Part shown: positions 32,901-41,733 of the stretch, one piece after another
Layout of the letters: each line of letters starts with the position of its first letter
Position numbering within the stretch: the stretch's first letter is position 1
Assembly: GCA_024707225.1 (NCBI GenBank)
Contig: JANQAE010000001.1
Span: forward strand, 1,550,001-1,614,000
Reading direction: 5' to 3'
From: Dokdonella sp.
GTDB taxonomy: Bacteria; Pseudomonadota; Gammaproteobacteria; Xanthomonadales; Rhodanobacteraceae
Length of the DNA: 64,000 bases
The notes under the pieces: model-generated
Databases searched by the model: none
Seen by the model: only the letters and a program-made list of their open reading frames with translations
Told to the model about the DNA's origin: nothing
Translations under genes and position numbers: made by a program

Positions 32901-33514
32901 GGGGGACGATAGCTGTCCAGCAGGGCGCGGAGACCTGCCTCGAACAAAGGCTCGACGCCGCCGGCATGCTTGAGATGTTCACCCCGTGCCAGGACGGCAA
33001 TGCCGTGCGTGAAAGCCCACAGCACGTTGACGATCAGCAACGGATCACCCGGCAGAAGTAGCCCGGCCTTCTGAGCGTCCACAATTCCGTGCACCAGAAT
33101 GCCGAACGCGTTGCGTGCGGCTTCACTCGAGTACGAGTACTCCCCGCTCGGGGAATCGCTGTCGCTGTGCGTACGGTCGCGCTTGAGCCCGACCGAGAAC
33201 ATCAGGTGGAAGAAATTCCAGTCGTCCCGGGCGAAGTCGACGTAGGCGCGCAGACCGGCGCGCAGCTGCTCCAACGGATCGCGATGTGCACGCACGGCCT
33301 CTCCGATCCGGGCGCCCATGCGGCTGAAACCCAGTTCGCCGACCCGCGCGACGAGCACCTCCTTGTCGGAGAAGTAGTAATACGGCGCCCCGCGGGAGAC
33401 GCCGGCGCGCCGCCCCAATTCGCGCAGCGACAAGGCCTCCAGGCCCGCCTCTTCGATCAGCGCCGCCGCCGCGACGAGCAGGTGTTCTTCGAGGTTCGGG
33501 ATGCGTTGGGCCAT
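32870..33514 (-). CDS. TetR/AcrR-family transcriptional regulator
   Basis: 214 residues. The N-terminal HTH (AALIEEAGLEALSLRELGRR, then AGVSRGAPYYYFSDKEVL) is a standard TetR DNA-binding domain. The C-terminal ligand domain is of the WHG type (FHLMFSVGLKRDR). It is divergent from the serine hydrolase gene, 75 bases apart, with a perfect TGACA-C-TGTCA inverted repeat between them. This is the usual layout for a repressor controlling itself and its neighbour. Confidence 0.9.
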   Translation of the reverse strand: MAQRIPNLEEHLLVAAAALIEEAGLEALSLRELGRRAGVSRGAPYYYFSDKEVLVARVGELGFSRMGARIGEAVRAHRDPLEQLRAGLRAYVDFARDDWNFFHLMFSVGLKRDRTHSDSDSPSGEYSYSSEAARNAFGILVHGIVDAQKAGLLLPGDPLLIVNVLWAFTHGIAVLARGEHLKHAGGVEPLFEAGLRALLDSYRPPRVRSRPQAD

Positions 33515-33532
33515 TGGTTCGGGCCATCATTG

Positions 33533-33548
33533 TTGACACTGTCATAAT
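33533..33548. promoter_or_regulatory. Candidate TetR operator over a -35 box
   Basis: TGACACTGTCA (33534-33544) is a perfect inverted repeat with 5-base arms. It overlaps TTGACA (33533-33538), a consensus -35 for the rightward serine hydrolase gene. Binding here would block that promoter and probably the regulator's own. Confidence 0.5.
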
Positions 33549-33589
33549 TACACCATAGCGTTGCATCATCGTCTATCAGGGGACGCTCC

Positions 33590-34765
33590 ATGCTTCGCAT
33601 CACTCCATTCGCGCTGGCCGCCCTGTGCGTCATCGCCCTGGCCGGCTGCCAGACCTATATAGGTCGCATGCTGACGCTGCGCACGATCGACGTCGAGGAC
33701 TACAGGCACCTCCCCACCCGACCGGTGCTGGCCGCTCCCGGCGCGACGCCGCTCGAATCGGCGCTGACCCAAGACTGGATCTCGCAGGCCCCATTCGATG
33801 CTGGCGGCAGGCGCCTGACATCGCAGGCAGAACTGGATGCCTTCATGGAATCCCACGACACCACGGCACTCGTGGTACTACAGAACGGCAAGCTGGTCGA
33901 CGAGCGCTACTACAACGGGTATACGCGCGACTCGCTGTTCAAGACCTTCTCGATGTCGAAGTCACTGCTGTCGGCGCTGGTCGGTATCGCCCAGTCAGAC
34001 GGCGTGCTCGACGTGACCGAGCCGGTCGGCAACTACGTCCCGCTCGAGCACAACCCGCAGGTCGCCGCCATCACGCTCGAACAGCTCGGCGACAACGTGA
34101 GCGGCTTGCGCTACCGGCGCGGGATCGCGCCGTGGAAGGAGCAGCCGCGGATGTACTACACGTCCGACGTGCGCGCCCTGCTGCGTGAGGTCGAGGTCGT
34201 CCGTCCGCCAGGCCAAGTCTTCGAGGCGGAAGAGCTGAGTCCGCTCTTGCTCGCCTATGCTCTCGAACAAGCTCTGGTCAGGAAGTACCCGGAGATGACG
34301 CTGGCTCGTTACACGCAGGAGCGCATCTGGCAGCCCATGGGCGCGCAGTACGACGCGCTGTGGGTGATCGACCATGCGGGCACCGGACTGGAGAAATCGG
34401 AGAGCGGGTTCGTCGCGAGGGCCGTCGACCTGGCGCGGTTCGGCCAGCTTTATCTCGATGCAGGACGGGCACAAGGCCGGCAACTGGTGCCGGAATCCTG
34501 GGTCGCCGCGAGCGTCTCGGAACCACCCGCGAAATCCCCTACCCTGACCCACGACGGATTCCATCGCAGGCTCTGGTGGGGTCAGAACGTGGAAGGTCGT
34601 ACGACGCCGGACTTCTACGCGAACGGCCATTTCGGCCAGCGGATCTACGTCAACCCGGACAAGAAGCTCGTGCTTGTGAGGCTGGGCAAGGACGGCGCCG
34701 GCATCAACTGGACGGCCGTGATGGGCCGCATCTCACAGGCCTGGGTACTCCCCACCACCCATTGA
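33590..34765 (+). CDS. Serine hydrolase lipoprotein, beta-lactamase/class C PBP fold
   Basis: 391 residues. It starts with a lipoprotein signal (MLRITPFALAALCVIALAGC, lipobox LAGC), so it is probably anchored in an envelope membrane. The beta-lactamase-related domain has SMSKS (SxxK nucleophile and base) near residue 124, a Tyr-containing YYTSD in the YxN-like position, and HFGQRIYV as the third motif. Such proteins are esterases, D-aminopeptidases or similar; true beta-lactamase activity is not implied. It is probably controlled by the divergent TetR gene. It is the last gene before the proposed attachment site. Confidence 0.82.
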   Translation: MLRITPFALAALCVIALAGCQTYIGRMLTLRTIDVEDYRHLPTRPVLAAPGATPLESALTQDWISQAPFDAGGRRLTSQAELDAFMESHDTTALVVLQNGKLVDERYYNGYTRDSLFKTFSMSKSLLSALVGIAQSDGVLDVTEPVGNYVPLEHNPQVAAITLEQLGDNVSGLRYRRGIAPWKEQPRMYYTSDVRALLREVEVVRPPGQVFEAEELSPLLLAYALEQALVRKYPEMTLARYTQERIWQPMGAQYDALWVIDHAGTGLEKSESGFVARAVDLARFGQLYLDAGRAQGRQLVPESWVAASVSEPPAKSPTLTHDGFHRRLWWGQNVEGRTTPDFYANGHFGQRIYVNPDKKLVLVRLGKDGAGINWTAVMGRISQAWVLPTTH

Positions 34766-34855
34766 TTGAATCGTCCCGGCTTCGGTAGCCCTACATGGAC
34801 TTTCCCGGGGACCACGAAAAATCCGGCCCGGCGACAGCCCCGGAAAGACGTTCTG

Positions 34856-34871
34856 TCACTCCCACTCGATC
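34856..34871 (-). other. Putative attachment site: guaA 3'-end sequence
   Basis: On the minus strand this reads GATCGAGTGGGAGTGA, which encodes I-E-W-E-stop, the near-invariant C-terminus of GMP synthase (guaA). The codons before it do not encode GuaA, so only the 3' end is present. The 3' end of guaA is a known target of tyrosine integrases, and insertion leaves a partial copy at the far end of the element. Left of it is chromosome-like; right of it begins the defence and conjugation cargo. Confidence 0.6.
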
Positions 34872-35312
34872 ATCAACGAGTCACGCAAGTCCGCGTGATT
34901 AAAGGGATTGGCTTTGATCGACATGAGCCTTTACCGTCGCTTTTACCGTCAGAAAAACACACCCTTTGCTGGCGCGGGTTTACGCGGCATCGGCTCATCA
35001 TCAATCAGCGTCAATCATACCGAACAGGCGACCGCACTTCAGCCCCTCACGTCGAGCGCAACCCGATGTGCTCCATGCTCGGCAGCCACACGGGATGTTC
35101 GGTCGGACAGCCATTTTTGCTGTTCAGCGAATCTTGCTCGTCCCCGCAACCGCCCCCTGCGCAAGCCATCGGTGACTTGGAATTGTTGATCCAGTCGTAG
35201 CCAGACTACGACAACCACAACTTATCCAAACGACTCGGGCGCAACCCCTCGACGCTCGTCCGGCACTGCGGCAGAGAAGAACACCGCCCCCTTCTTTGCC
35301 GCTGCCAAGATG

Positions 35313-35339
35313 TCAGAAACTAGTGTATCATTTCTCTGA
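35313..35339 (+). promoter_or_regulatory. Candidate promoter/operator of the AbiE pair
   Basis: An imperfect inverted repeat, TCAGAAA and TTTCTCTGA, flanks a TATCAT -10-like hexamer (35326-35331), 22 bases before the antitoxin ATG. AbiEi antitoxins repress their own promoters through such repeats; the assignment here is from position only. Confidence 0.35.
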
Positions 35340-35353
35340 TTGAGAGGTGCCCC

Positions 35354-35950
35354 ATGAACACGCTGCCCGAGACCATCCTGCAACAAGCACGATCTCTCCC
35401 CGAGGGAGGCGTGCTGTCACCCAAGGAGTTCCTGCACCTGGGAAGCCGGTCGGCGGTGGATCAAGCGTTCTCGCGGCTCGCCAAGACCGGCAAGCTGCTG
35501 CGCGTGGCGCGTGGCGCCTATGCCGCCCCGGTTTCCAGCCGGTTCGGCTCACGCGCTCCCGCTCCCGAGAAGGTCGTCAAGGCGCTGGCCGAACAAAGCG
35601 GCGAAGTCGTCGTACCGCACGGCGCCAGCGCGGCCAATGCCCTGGGCCTGACGCAGCAAGTGCCCATCCGCGAGGTCTATCTCACTTCGGGCCGCACCCG
35701 GAAGCTGAAGCTCGGGCGCTCGGAAGTGCTGGTCAAGCACGCACCGCGCTGGATGCTGGCGCTGGGCACGCGGCCGGCCGGCGCAGCCGTGCGCGCGCTG
35801 GCCTGGATTGGACCCACGCACGCCGGCAAGTCGCTGGCGTCGCTGCGCCGTACCCTTTCCCGCTCCGAATGGCAGGCGCTGGCCTCGGCGCGTGCGACGC
35901 TGCCCGGCTGGATGGCGCGAGCCATCGGCGAGGAAGCCGCGCGTGGCTGA
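35354..35950 (+). CDS. AbiEi/DUF6088-type antitoxin
   Basis: 198 residues, winged-helix N-terminus (FLHLGSRSAVDQAFSRLAKT, then GKLLRVARGAYA) followed by an AbiEi-like C-terminal domain (VVVPHGASAANALGLTQQVP, LKLGRSEVLVKHAP). In type IV toxin-antitoxin systems this protein represses the operon and neutralises the nucleotidyltransferase toxin without direct complex formation. Its end overlaps the toxin start by 8 bases, so the two are translationally coupled. First gene inside the proposed island. Confidence 0.82.
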   Translation: MNTLPETILQQARSLPEGGVLSPKEFLHLGSRSAVDQAFSRLAKTGKLLRVARGAYAAPVSSRFGSRAPAPEKVVKALAEQSGEVVVPHGASAANALGLTQQVPIREVYLTSGRTRKLKLGRSEVLVKHAPRWMLALGTRPAGAAVRALAWIGPTHAGKSLASLRRTLSRSEWQALASARATLPGWMARAIGEEAARG

Positions 35951-36965
35951 GTATTTCTTCGACCTGAGCAAGAAGGATCAACGCGAGGCGCTGGAATACG
36001 GGCGGGCCGAAACCGGCCGCCCCGTCCACCTGCTCGAAAAGGACGTGTGGGTGGTGTGGACGCTGCGCGCCCTGTTCGATGCACCGCTCGCAGCCGACCT
36101 GACTTTCAAGGGCGGCACCTCGCTGTCGAAGGTTTACAAGGTCATCGACCGCTTCTCCGAAGACATCGACCTGACCTACGACATCCGCAAGCTGATCCCG
36201 GACCTCATCGGCAAAGGCGGCGAGCTCCCGGCCAGCCGCAGCCAGGCCGGCAAATGGACGCAAGCCGTGCGGCATCGGCTGCCGGACTGGATCACGCTGA
36301 ATGTGCAGCCGGCGCTGCAAGCGGCGCTGACGCGCGAGCGCTTGGCCGCCCGACTCGAACTTGGCGGACAGGAGAACGACAAGCTGTTCCTGCACTACCC
36401 CGCCCTGACGCAAGGAACGGGCTACGTGGCGCCCGTCGTCACGCTGGAGTTCGGTGCGCGCGCCACGGGCGAGCCGCATCAGGTATTCACGGTGACTTGC
36501 GACATCGCCGCGCACTTGGCCGACGTGTCGTTTCCCACCGCCTCGCCACTGGTCATGAGCGTCGCGCGCACCTTTTGGGAGAAGGCTACCGCTGCGCACG
36601 TATTCTGCGCACAAGGCCGCATCCGCAGCGAACGCTATGCCCGGCACTGGCACGACTTAGCCGCGATCACACGAAGCCCCAATTTCGCCGCTGTCATCGC
36701 CGATCGCACAGTGGCAGCGGCCGTCGCCCGTCACAAGTCCTACTTCTTCATCGAGAAGGACGCAGACGGTCAGGTGATCGACTACATGCCCGCGACCACA
36801 GGGCATCTGAAAATCGTCCCCGAAGGCGAAGCCAGGACGGCACTCGCCAAGGACTATGCAGCCATGCTGGCGGACGAAGTGATGGTAGGCAATGCCGTAC
36901 CCTTCGACGAGCTGTTGGAGGCATGCGCCGACCTCGAAGCCAAGGTGAACAGGGCTGCCGTGTAG
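35943..36965 (+). CDS. AbiEii/AbiGii-family nucleotidyltransferase toxin
   Basis: 340 residues from a GTG at 35943. The nucleotidyltransferase core shows FKGGTSLSKVYKVIDRFSED followed by IDL, the GGTxLxK and SEDIDL motifs of the AbiEii family. Family members act on tRNA acceptor ends or as NTP transferases to stop growth during phage infection. The alternative upstream frame to 35808 lies inside the antitoxin gene and is not credible. The pair also stabilises mobile elements, which fits its place at the end of an integrative element. Confidence 0.85.
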   Translation: MAEYFFDLSKKDQREALEYGRAETGRPVHLLEKDVWVVWTLRALFDAPLAADLTFKGGTSLSKVYKVIDRFSEDIDLTYDIRKLIPDLIGKGGELPASRSQAGKWTQAVRHRLPDWITLNVQPALQAALTRERLAARLELGGQENDKLFLHYPALTQGTGYVAPVVTLEFGARATGEPHQVFTVTCDIAAHLADVSFPTASPLVMSVARTFWEKATAAHVFCAQGRIRSERYARHWHDLAAITRSPNFAAVIADRTVAAAVARHKSYFFIEKDADGQVIDYMPATTGHLKIVPEGEARTALAKDYAAMLADEVMVGNAVPFDELLEACADLEAKVNRAAV

Positions 36966-37002
36966 CGACAACAAGGTCAACAAGGACTGCTTTGGGGGAG
37001 CC

Positions 37003-38838
37003 ATGCGTGTTTCACGGTTGCAGATAGAGAACTTTCGCGGCATCAAGAAGACGGAGCTTCACTTCTCAGGGCATACGCTCCTGATCGGCGGCAACAATGT
37101 CGGAAAGAGCACGATCTGCGAAGCACTTGATCTCGTACTTGGTCCGGATCGCCTGAATCGAACACCCCCTGTTGAAGAGTTCGATTTCCGTAATGCCGCC
37201 TATCTGAACGAAGATGGCGAGACCCCCGTTCCTATCCGCATCGAAGCCGTCCTCGTCGATCTCACCGACGACATCAAGAAGCTCTGCGCCGCCAACTTGG
37301 AGTTTTGGCACAAGGCCGATAAGCGAGTTCTCGGCGAAGGCGAGGTTGGCAACGCAGACGATCCCAATGTGGAACTCTGCCTTCGCCTAATTACCGTCGC
37401 CCAATACGACATTGAAGAAGACCAGTTCTTCGCCAAGACGATCTACGGCCGAAGCGACGACGATGACGACGCCGATCCCAGGTCGATACCCATCAAGGTC
37501 AAGCGGGCGATAGGCTTCCTCTACCTGCGCACCATCCGAACCGGCTCTCGTGCGTTGAGCTTGGAGCGCGGCACGCTGCTCGACAACATCCTGCGCATGA
37601 AAGAAGCCCGTAAGGGGATGTGGGAAAGCATCCGCCGGCGACTGGCTACCCTCGATCCGCCAATAGACGCGGACGCCACCGAGTTGGGGCCGATCCTGGA
37701 CGAAATTGAGTCACGACTGTCGGAATACATTGCGCCCGGTGGCGAGGGCCGCTCTACCCGTCTGTTCGTCTCCCAACTCACGCGCGAGCACTTGCGGAAG
37801 ACCATCGCCTTCTTCCTGACGATGGGCCGTGGAGAGGAAGCCGTACCGTTCCAGCAGGCCGGCAGCGGGACGCTGAACACGCTTCTGCTGGCACTACTAA
37901 CCTTCATCGCCGACCTCAAGAAAGACAACGTCATCTTTGCGATGGAAGAACCCGAGATCGCCCTTCCACCCCACACTCAGCGACGGATTGCGAACTACCT
38001 TCTCGAAGAAACTTCGCAATGCTTCATCACGTCCCATTCTCCCTACGTCATCGAACGCTTCGAGCCCGACGGGATACTGAAGCTCAACCGCGACGAGCAA
38101 GGCACACTGACCGGCACGGCGATCAAGCTACCCTCCGGCATGAAGGCCAAAAACTACCGACAGAACTTTCGCCGAGCCATCGCGGAAGCCATGCTCGGCC
38201 AAGGCGTGATCGTCGGCGAAGGCATCACTGAACAGGATGCCTTGCTGGTGGCCGCACAGAAAATGGAGGACAACGATCCTGCCTTGTTTCCCTTGGACGT
38301 GGCCGGTCTGTGCGTCATCAACGCTGACGGTGATGGGAACCTGGAGAAGCTGGGCGCCTTCTTCAAGGAGATCGGCACGCCAGCCTTTGCCTTCTTCGAT
38401 CGCAAGAAGCGCACGGATGCGGAAGTTACTGCTCTTCAGGGCAGCTACGTGGTAGCCAAGGAAATCCAGCAAAAAGGCGCCGAGGTGCTGATGGCCGAGG
38501 AGGCACCCCTGGATCGTCAGTGGCAATACTTGGAAGCCCTACGCGCTGAGGACACTGATGGCCGGTTCGGGATTCCGGCCGCCCGCCCCGCTGACGACGA
38601 ACTACGCAAGCTGACCACCTCCACGCTTAAGGGTCTGAAGGGCGAAGGCGGCGCGGCAAAGCTGCTGCAACTCTGCGCCGTAGCCGAGTTGCCCAAGACC
38701 ATCACCGACTTCCTCGCGGACATCTATCAACGCTACCCGACGCCAAGGCGCAAGGACGTGCCTGCCCCTCAAGCCGACGCCAACGCGGAAGCGGCAGGCA
38801 ACAACCAAGCGGCCGCCGAAGACCCCGAGGAACTTTAG
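37003..38838 (+). CDS. gajA: Gabija nuclease subunit GajA (OLD-family ATPase plus TOPRIM)
   Basis: 611 residues. The N-terminal ABC-like ATPase has VSRLQIENFRGIKK and Walker A LLIGGNNVGKST. Past a coiled insertion come the signature-like QQAGSGTLNTLLLALL, Walker B IFAMEEPEIALPP and the FITSHSPYVIERF His region. The C-terminal TOPRIM domain has the catalytic Glu in VIVGEGITEQDALL and the acidic VINADGDGN motif. GajA assembles with GajB into an anti-phage nuclease complex sensitive to nucleotide levels. A GGGGGAG box precedes the ATG. gajB begins 3 bases after the stop. The last ~40 residues are a low-complexity Ala/Asn tail. Confidence 0.85.
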   Translation: MRVSRLQIENFRGIKKTELHFSGHTLLIGGNNVGKSTICEALDLVLGPDRLNRTPPVEEFDFRNAAYLNEDGETPVPIRIEAVLVDLTDDIKKLCAANLEFWHKADKRVLGEGEVGNADDPNVELCLRLITVAQYDIEEDQFFAKTIYGRSDDDDDADPRSIPIKVKRAIGFLYLRTIRTGSRALSLERGTLLDNILRMKEARKGMWESIRRRLATLDPPIDADATELGPILDEIESRLSEYIAPGGEGRSTRLFVSQLTREHLRKTIAFFLTMGRGEEAVPFQQAGSGTLNTLLLALLTFIADLKKDNVIFAMEEPEIALPPHTQRRIANYLLEETSQCFITSHSPYVIERFEPDGILKLNRDEQGTLTGTAIKLPSGMKAKNYRQNFRRAIAEAMLGQGVIVGEGITEQDALLVAAQKMEDNDPALFPLDVAGLCVINADGDGNLEKLGAFFKEIGTPAFAFFDRKKRTDAEVTALQGSYVVAKEIQQKGAEVLMAEEAPLDRQWQYLEALRAEDTDGRFGIPAARPADDELRKLTTSTLKGLKGEGGAAKLLQLCAVAELPKTITDFLADIYQRYPTPRRKDVPAPQADANAEAAGNNQAAAEDPEEL

Positions 38839-38841
38839 ATC

Positions 38842-40575
38842 GTGGCCCTGGTCATCTGCGCGCAGCGACAAAGCATCCTCGACGAGGACGGTGCCATCCT
38901 CGTGACGGGTGGCCCAGGCAGCGGCAAGACGACCATCGCTTTGGCCAAGGCCAGACTTGTCATAGAACGGGGCCTGTCACCTGGTCAGTCCGTCCTGTTT
39001 CTCAGCTTCTCGCGTGCTGCCGTAGCGCGCGTCGCCGAAGCGAGCAAGACGCAGTTGCCGGCTGCCCTGCAAGGAAAGCTCTCAATCCAGACGTTCCACT
39101 CGTTCTTTTGGCGCATCTTGCAGGCTTACGGATATCTGCTGGGCGCACCAAGATCCCTGCGGTTGCTGATGCCTCACGATGAGGCAGCGATGCGGCACGA
39201 GTTCGAGAGCAACGGCGGCGATTGGAACGTCGAGCGCGAGCGCCTGTTCCGTGAGGCCGGCAGGGTCGCGTTCGACCTGTTCGCCCCGAAAGCTCACGAA
39301 CTACTGTCTCGAAGCGCGCGCCTGCGAGAACTCTTCTCGTCGTGCTATCCGCTGATCGTTGTGGACGAGGCCCAAGATACCGCAGAAGATCAGTGGCAAT
39401 GCGTCCGGCTGTTATCCGCTGGCACGCAAATGATGTGCCTCGCGGACCTGGACCAGCAGATTTACGACTTCCGGCCTGGCGTCAGTTCCGACCGGGTAAC
39501 GCACATCATGGCCGCCCTGCAACCGTTGCGCGTGGATCTGGCAGGCGAGAATCACAGAAGCCCCGATTCGGAAATCGTCGCCTTCGGCAACGACGTGCTA
39601 CTGAACACACCGCGAGGGGCAGCCTACCGAGGCGTTTCGCGCATGAACTATCGCGCCAATCGAGAGTACCGTGACCGTGCGATCCGCCAGGCAATCGGAA
39701 TCGCCATCCAGCGCGCCAAGGAAGCGGCTCAGGGCGACATCGAGAGCCTAGCCGTTCTGGCAACATGGGGGCGTGGTGTCAACGTCATCTCCCGCGCGCT
39801 GACCGGCGATGGCACGAACCTGATCCCGCATCGGGTGATGATCGACGAAGCGTCGGTGCTTCTTTCCAGCCGCATGGTGGCATTCATGCTGGAACCGCGC
39901 AGGCCAGCAGCGGAGGAGCTGTTGGACCTGTCCGATGGACTTGATCTTGCTGCGACGGTTTTTCGCGCGCGCGGCGGAAACACCAACCTTGGCGCTGCAC
40001 AGCGGTTGGCAACGAACGCGATACAAGGCCGCAGCGGAACTTCCCCTCGCGCCAACGGAGTGGCATCCAAACTTTTGGATGCACTGCGCATACTGCGCGC
40101 CCACGAGTTCACGGGAGACCCGAAGCGGGATTGGCTGGACGCGCGCAGCATCCTCCGCAACGCGGGTGCCAACCCGTTTCAATCCATAGCCGAGGATGCC
40201 GAACAGCTTGTCGCCTTTCAGCGTGGCCGCCGCATTTCCGCGGCACTGAGCGAACTCTGGCAAACGCAGGGAGCATATCGAAATGCTCGCAGCGCGCTCG
40301 ATGCGGCCATTGCCGAAGACCAGCTCCTGTCTGGCGGAAACGACCTGAGAGGCATCCACGTCATGACCATCCACAAGTCGAAGGGCAAGGAGTTCGACGC
40401 GGCGATCCTCTTCGACGACCCGAACAGCAGCCCCCTGCTTTTCACACAAGAAGCTGCGCCGCACCCACGCTGCCGGAAGCTGACGCGGGTCGGCATCACC
40501 CGCGCTCGGCATCATGTGCTGATGCTCTGCGACATGTTCACTCCGACCGCTCTACTTCAAGGTCATCGGCTCTAG
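38842..40575 (+). CDS. gajB: Gabija helicase-like subunit GajB (UvrD family)
   Basis: 577 residues from a GTG. UvrD/Rep SF1 motifs in order: ILVTGGPGSGKTTIALAKA (motif I), FLSFSRAAVARVAE (Ia), IVVDEAQDTAEDQW (II), MCLADLDQQIYDFR (III), and near the C-terminus IHVMTIHKSKGKEFDAAILF (V) and KLTRVGITRARHHVLML (VI). The order gajA-gajB with a 3-base gap is the standard Gabija layout. The protein is in the size range of known GajB proteins and looks intact. Confidence 0.87.
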   Translation: MALVICAQRQSILDEDGAILVTGGPGSGKTTIALAKARLVIERGLSPGQSVLFLSFSRAAVARVAEASKTQLPAALQGKLSIQTFHSFFWRILQAYGYLLGAPRSLRLLMPHDEAAMRHEFESNGGDWNVERERLFREAGRVAFDLFAPKAHELLSRSARLRELFSSCYPLIVVDEAQDTAEDQWQCVRLLSAGTQMMCLADLDQQIYDFRPGVSSDRVTHIMAALQPLRVDLAGENHRSPDSEIVAFGNDVLLNTPRGAAYRGVSRMNYRANREYRDRAIRQAIGIAIQRAKEAAQGDIESLAVLATWGRGVNVISRALTGDGTNLIPHRVMIDEASVLLSSRMVAFMLEPRRPAAEELLDLSDGLDLAATVFRARGGNTNLGAAQRLATNAIQGRSGTSPRANGVASKLLDALRILRAHEFTGDPKRDWLDARSILRNAGANPFQSIAEDAEQLVAFQRGRRISAALSELWQTQGAYRNARSALDAAIAEDQLLSGGNDLRGIHVMTIHKSKGKEFDAAILFDDPNSSPLLFTQEAAPHPRCRKLTRVGITRARHHVLMLCDMFTPTALLQGHRL

Positions 40576-40602
40576 AAACGTCTTTCGGCCGTAGCAACGC
40601 GA

Positions 40603-41520
40603 CTACTTCTGCTCTGACGACTTCCGGCGAAAGTCCCGATCCCCTGCCATGAACGCCTCTAGCATGACAGCTCCAGCAGGTACGTCCTGCGGCTGGTGGT
40701 GATGACGAGATTGGTCTTGAGGCCCGAGCGGACGGGCTTGACCAGCACGTTCACGCGCAAGTCGGCGCCGTTGCCGCTGGACGTGTCGCCCACGATCCAG
40801 CGCACGGTATCGCCGGCGGCCACCGTCACCAGTTCCTCGCCCGGTTGCAAGGCAATCACGGTCACGCGGCCCAGGGCCGCATAGACTTGGTAGAGCGCGC
40901 CACCGGTGAAGGGCCACACCTGAATCGCGTTGACGTAGCCCTCGCGCGTCGGCGCGACGCGCCTCGGCATTGGCACGCGAAACGCGCACCTTCTCGTCTG
41001 CTGGCTCCGGCACAGGCTTGGCGTCCTCGGCTTCAGGCAACGGCTTCAACTGCGCCGGCATCGGCAACACCTCGAGCACGGCCACCACCTCCACCGGCAC
41101 AGGTGGCTCCGGCAACGGCTGGGCCTGCACCGGCTCATCGAGCGAGATGGTCGGCGGTGGCTTGCCCGGCGTGGCGCAGCCCGTGAACAGAACAGTCGAG
41201 GCCAGCAGGACTACCGGCAAGGCGGTCCACCCAGCCCAGCGGTACCGGAAGCCGACCGCTGCGCCGACCACGGAACGCCGGTGAAGAGGCCCTAACAGCG
41301 GGTCATCCAGGCGCTGTAGCTGCTGCGCAATCACCTCCAGGCCACAGGCGCTGCCACGCTTAAACTGCTGCGAGACATGCTGCGCGGGTTCTCCGGGGCG
41401 GTACCACCAGGGGGCAGCCCAGGTAACGGGGGCGGTAGGCGCAGCACTGAGGGGAGAACGAATTGTCGATGTCACTGCGCCATAGCCTAGCCGAACAGTT
41501 TGACAGGCTGGCCCAGCCAT
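40603..41520 (-). pseudogene. Truncated trbG joined to a DUF2274 gene tail (second conjugation-module remnant)
   Basis: Reads as the start of a TrbG lipoprotein (TALPVVLLASTVLFTGCATP, then GKPPPTISLDEPVQAQPLPE) through AIQVWPFTGGALYQVYAA to NLVITTSRRTYLLEL. At about 40668 it then jumps into MLEAFMAGDRDFRR, the last residues of a DUF2274 protein. The 3' third of trbG, all of trbI and most of DUF2274 are missing between. A frameshift near 40970 also breaks the trbG part. The intact trbG at 47756-48746 is clearly related but differs at many positions, so this is not a recent duplication. The upstream ~270 bases (41250-41520) are not recognised. Confidence 0.75.
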
Positions 41521-41636
41521 GACGCTAGCTTTAACAATTGGTTAGCCAACAATTCTTACCTGATACGGCATATGATCCGGCTGAGCCGTCGAGGACCAAG
41601 AGGCGGCAGGTAGGCAGCGCTATGTTCACCCGCCGT

Positions 41637-41664
41637 CACCTACACCTACACCTACACCTACACC
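41637..41664. repeat. CACCTA hexanucleotide tandem repeat
   Basis: Four and two-thirds copies of CACCTA in a row, 97 bases before the ATG of the Gp37/Gp68-family gene. It could be a slippage-prone tract in the leader of that operon; no function is shown. Confidence 0.8.
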
Positions 41665-41733
41665 TGAACTGAAACGCAGGATCGAACGCAATATAGATGT
41701 GGAAGACCGGGCGGCTGACCTTGGGGAAACGAA

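Larger units (their letters stand above)
34766..35353. other. Island boundary region without genes
   Basis: About 590 bases of visibly lower GC than the chromosome to the left. It holds the guaA-like 3'-end sequence (34856-34871), a perfect inverted repeat TCACGC/GCGTGA (34881-34886 and 34893-34898) and a direct repeat of TTTACCGTC at 34930-34938 and 34942-34950. These could be core and accessory sites for an integrase. No protein-like frame was seen. Confidence 0.55.
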
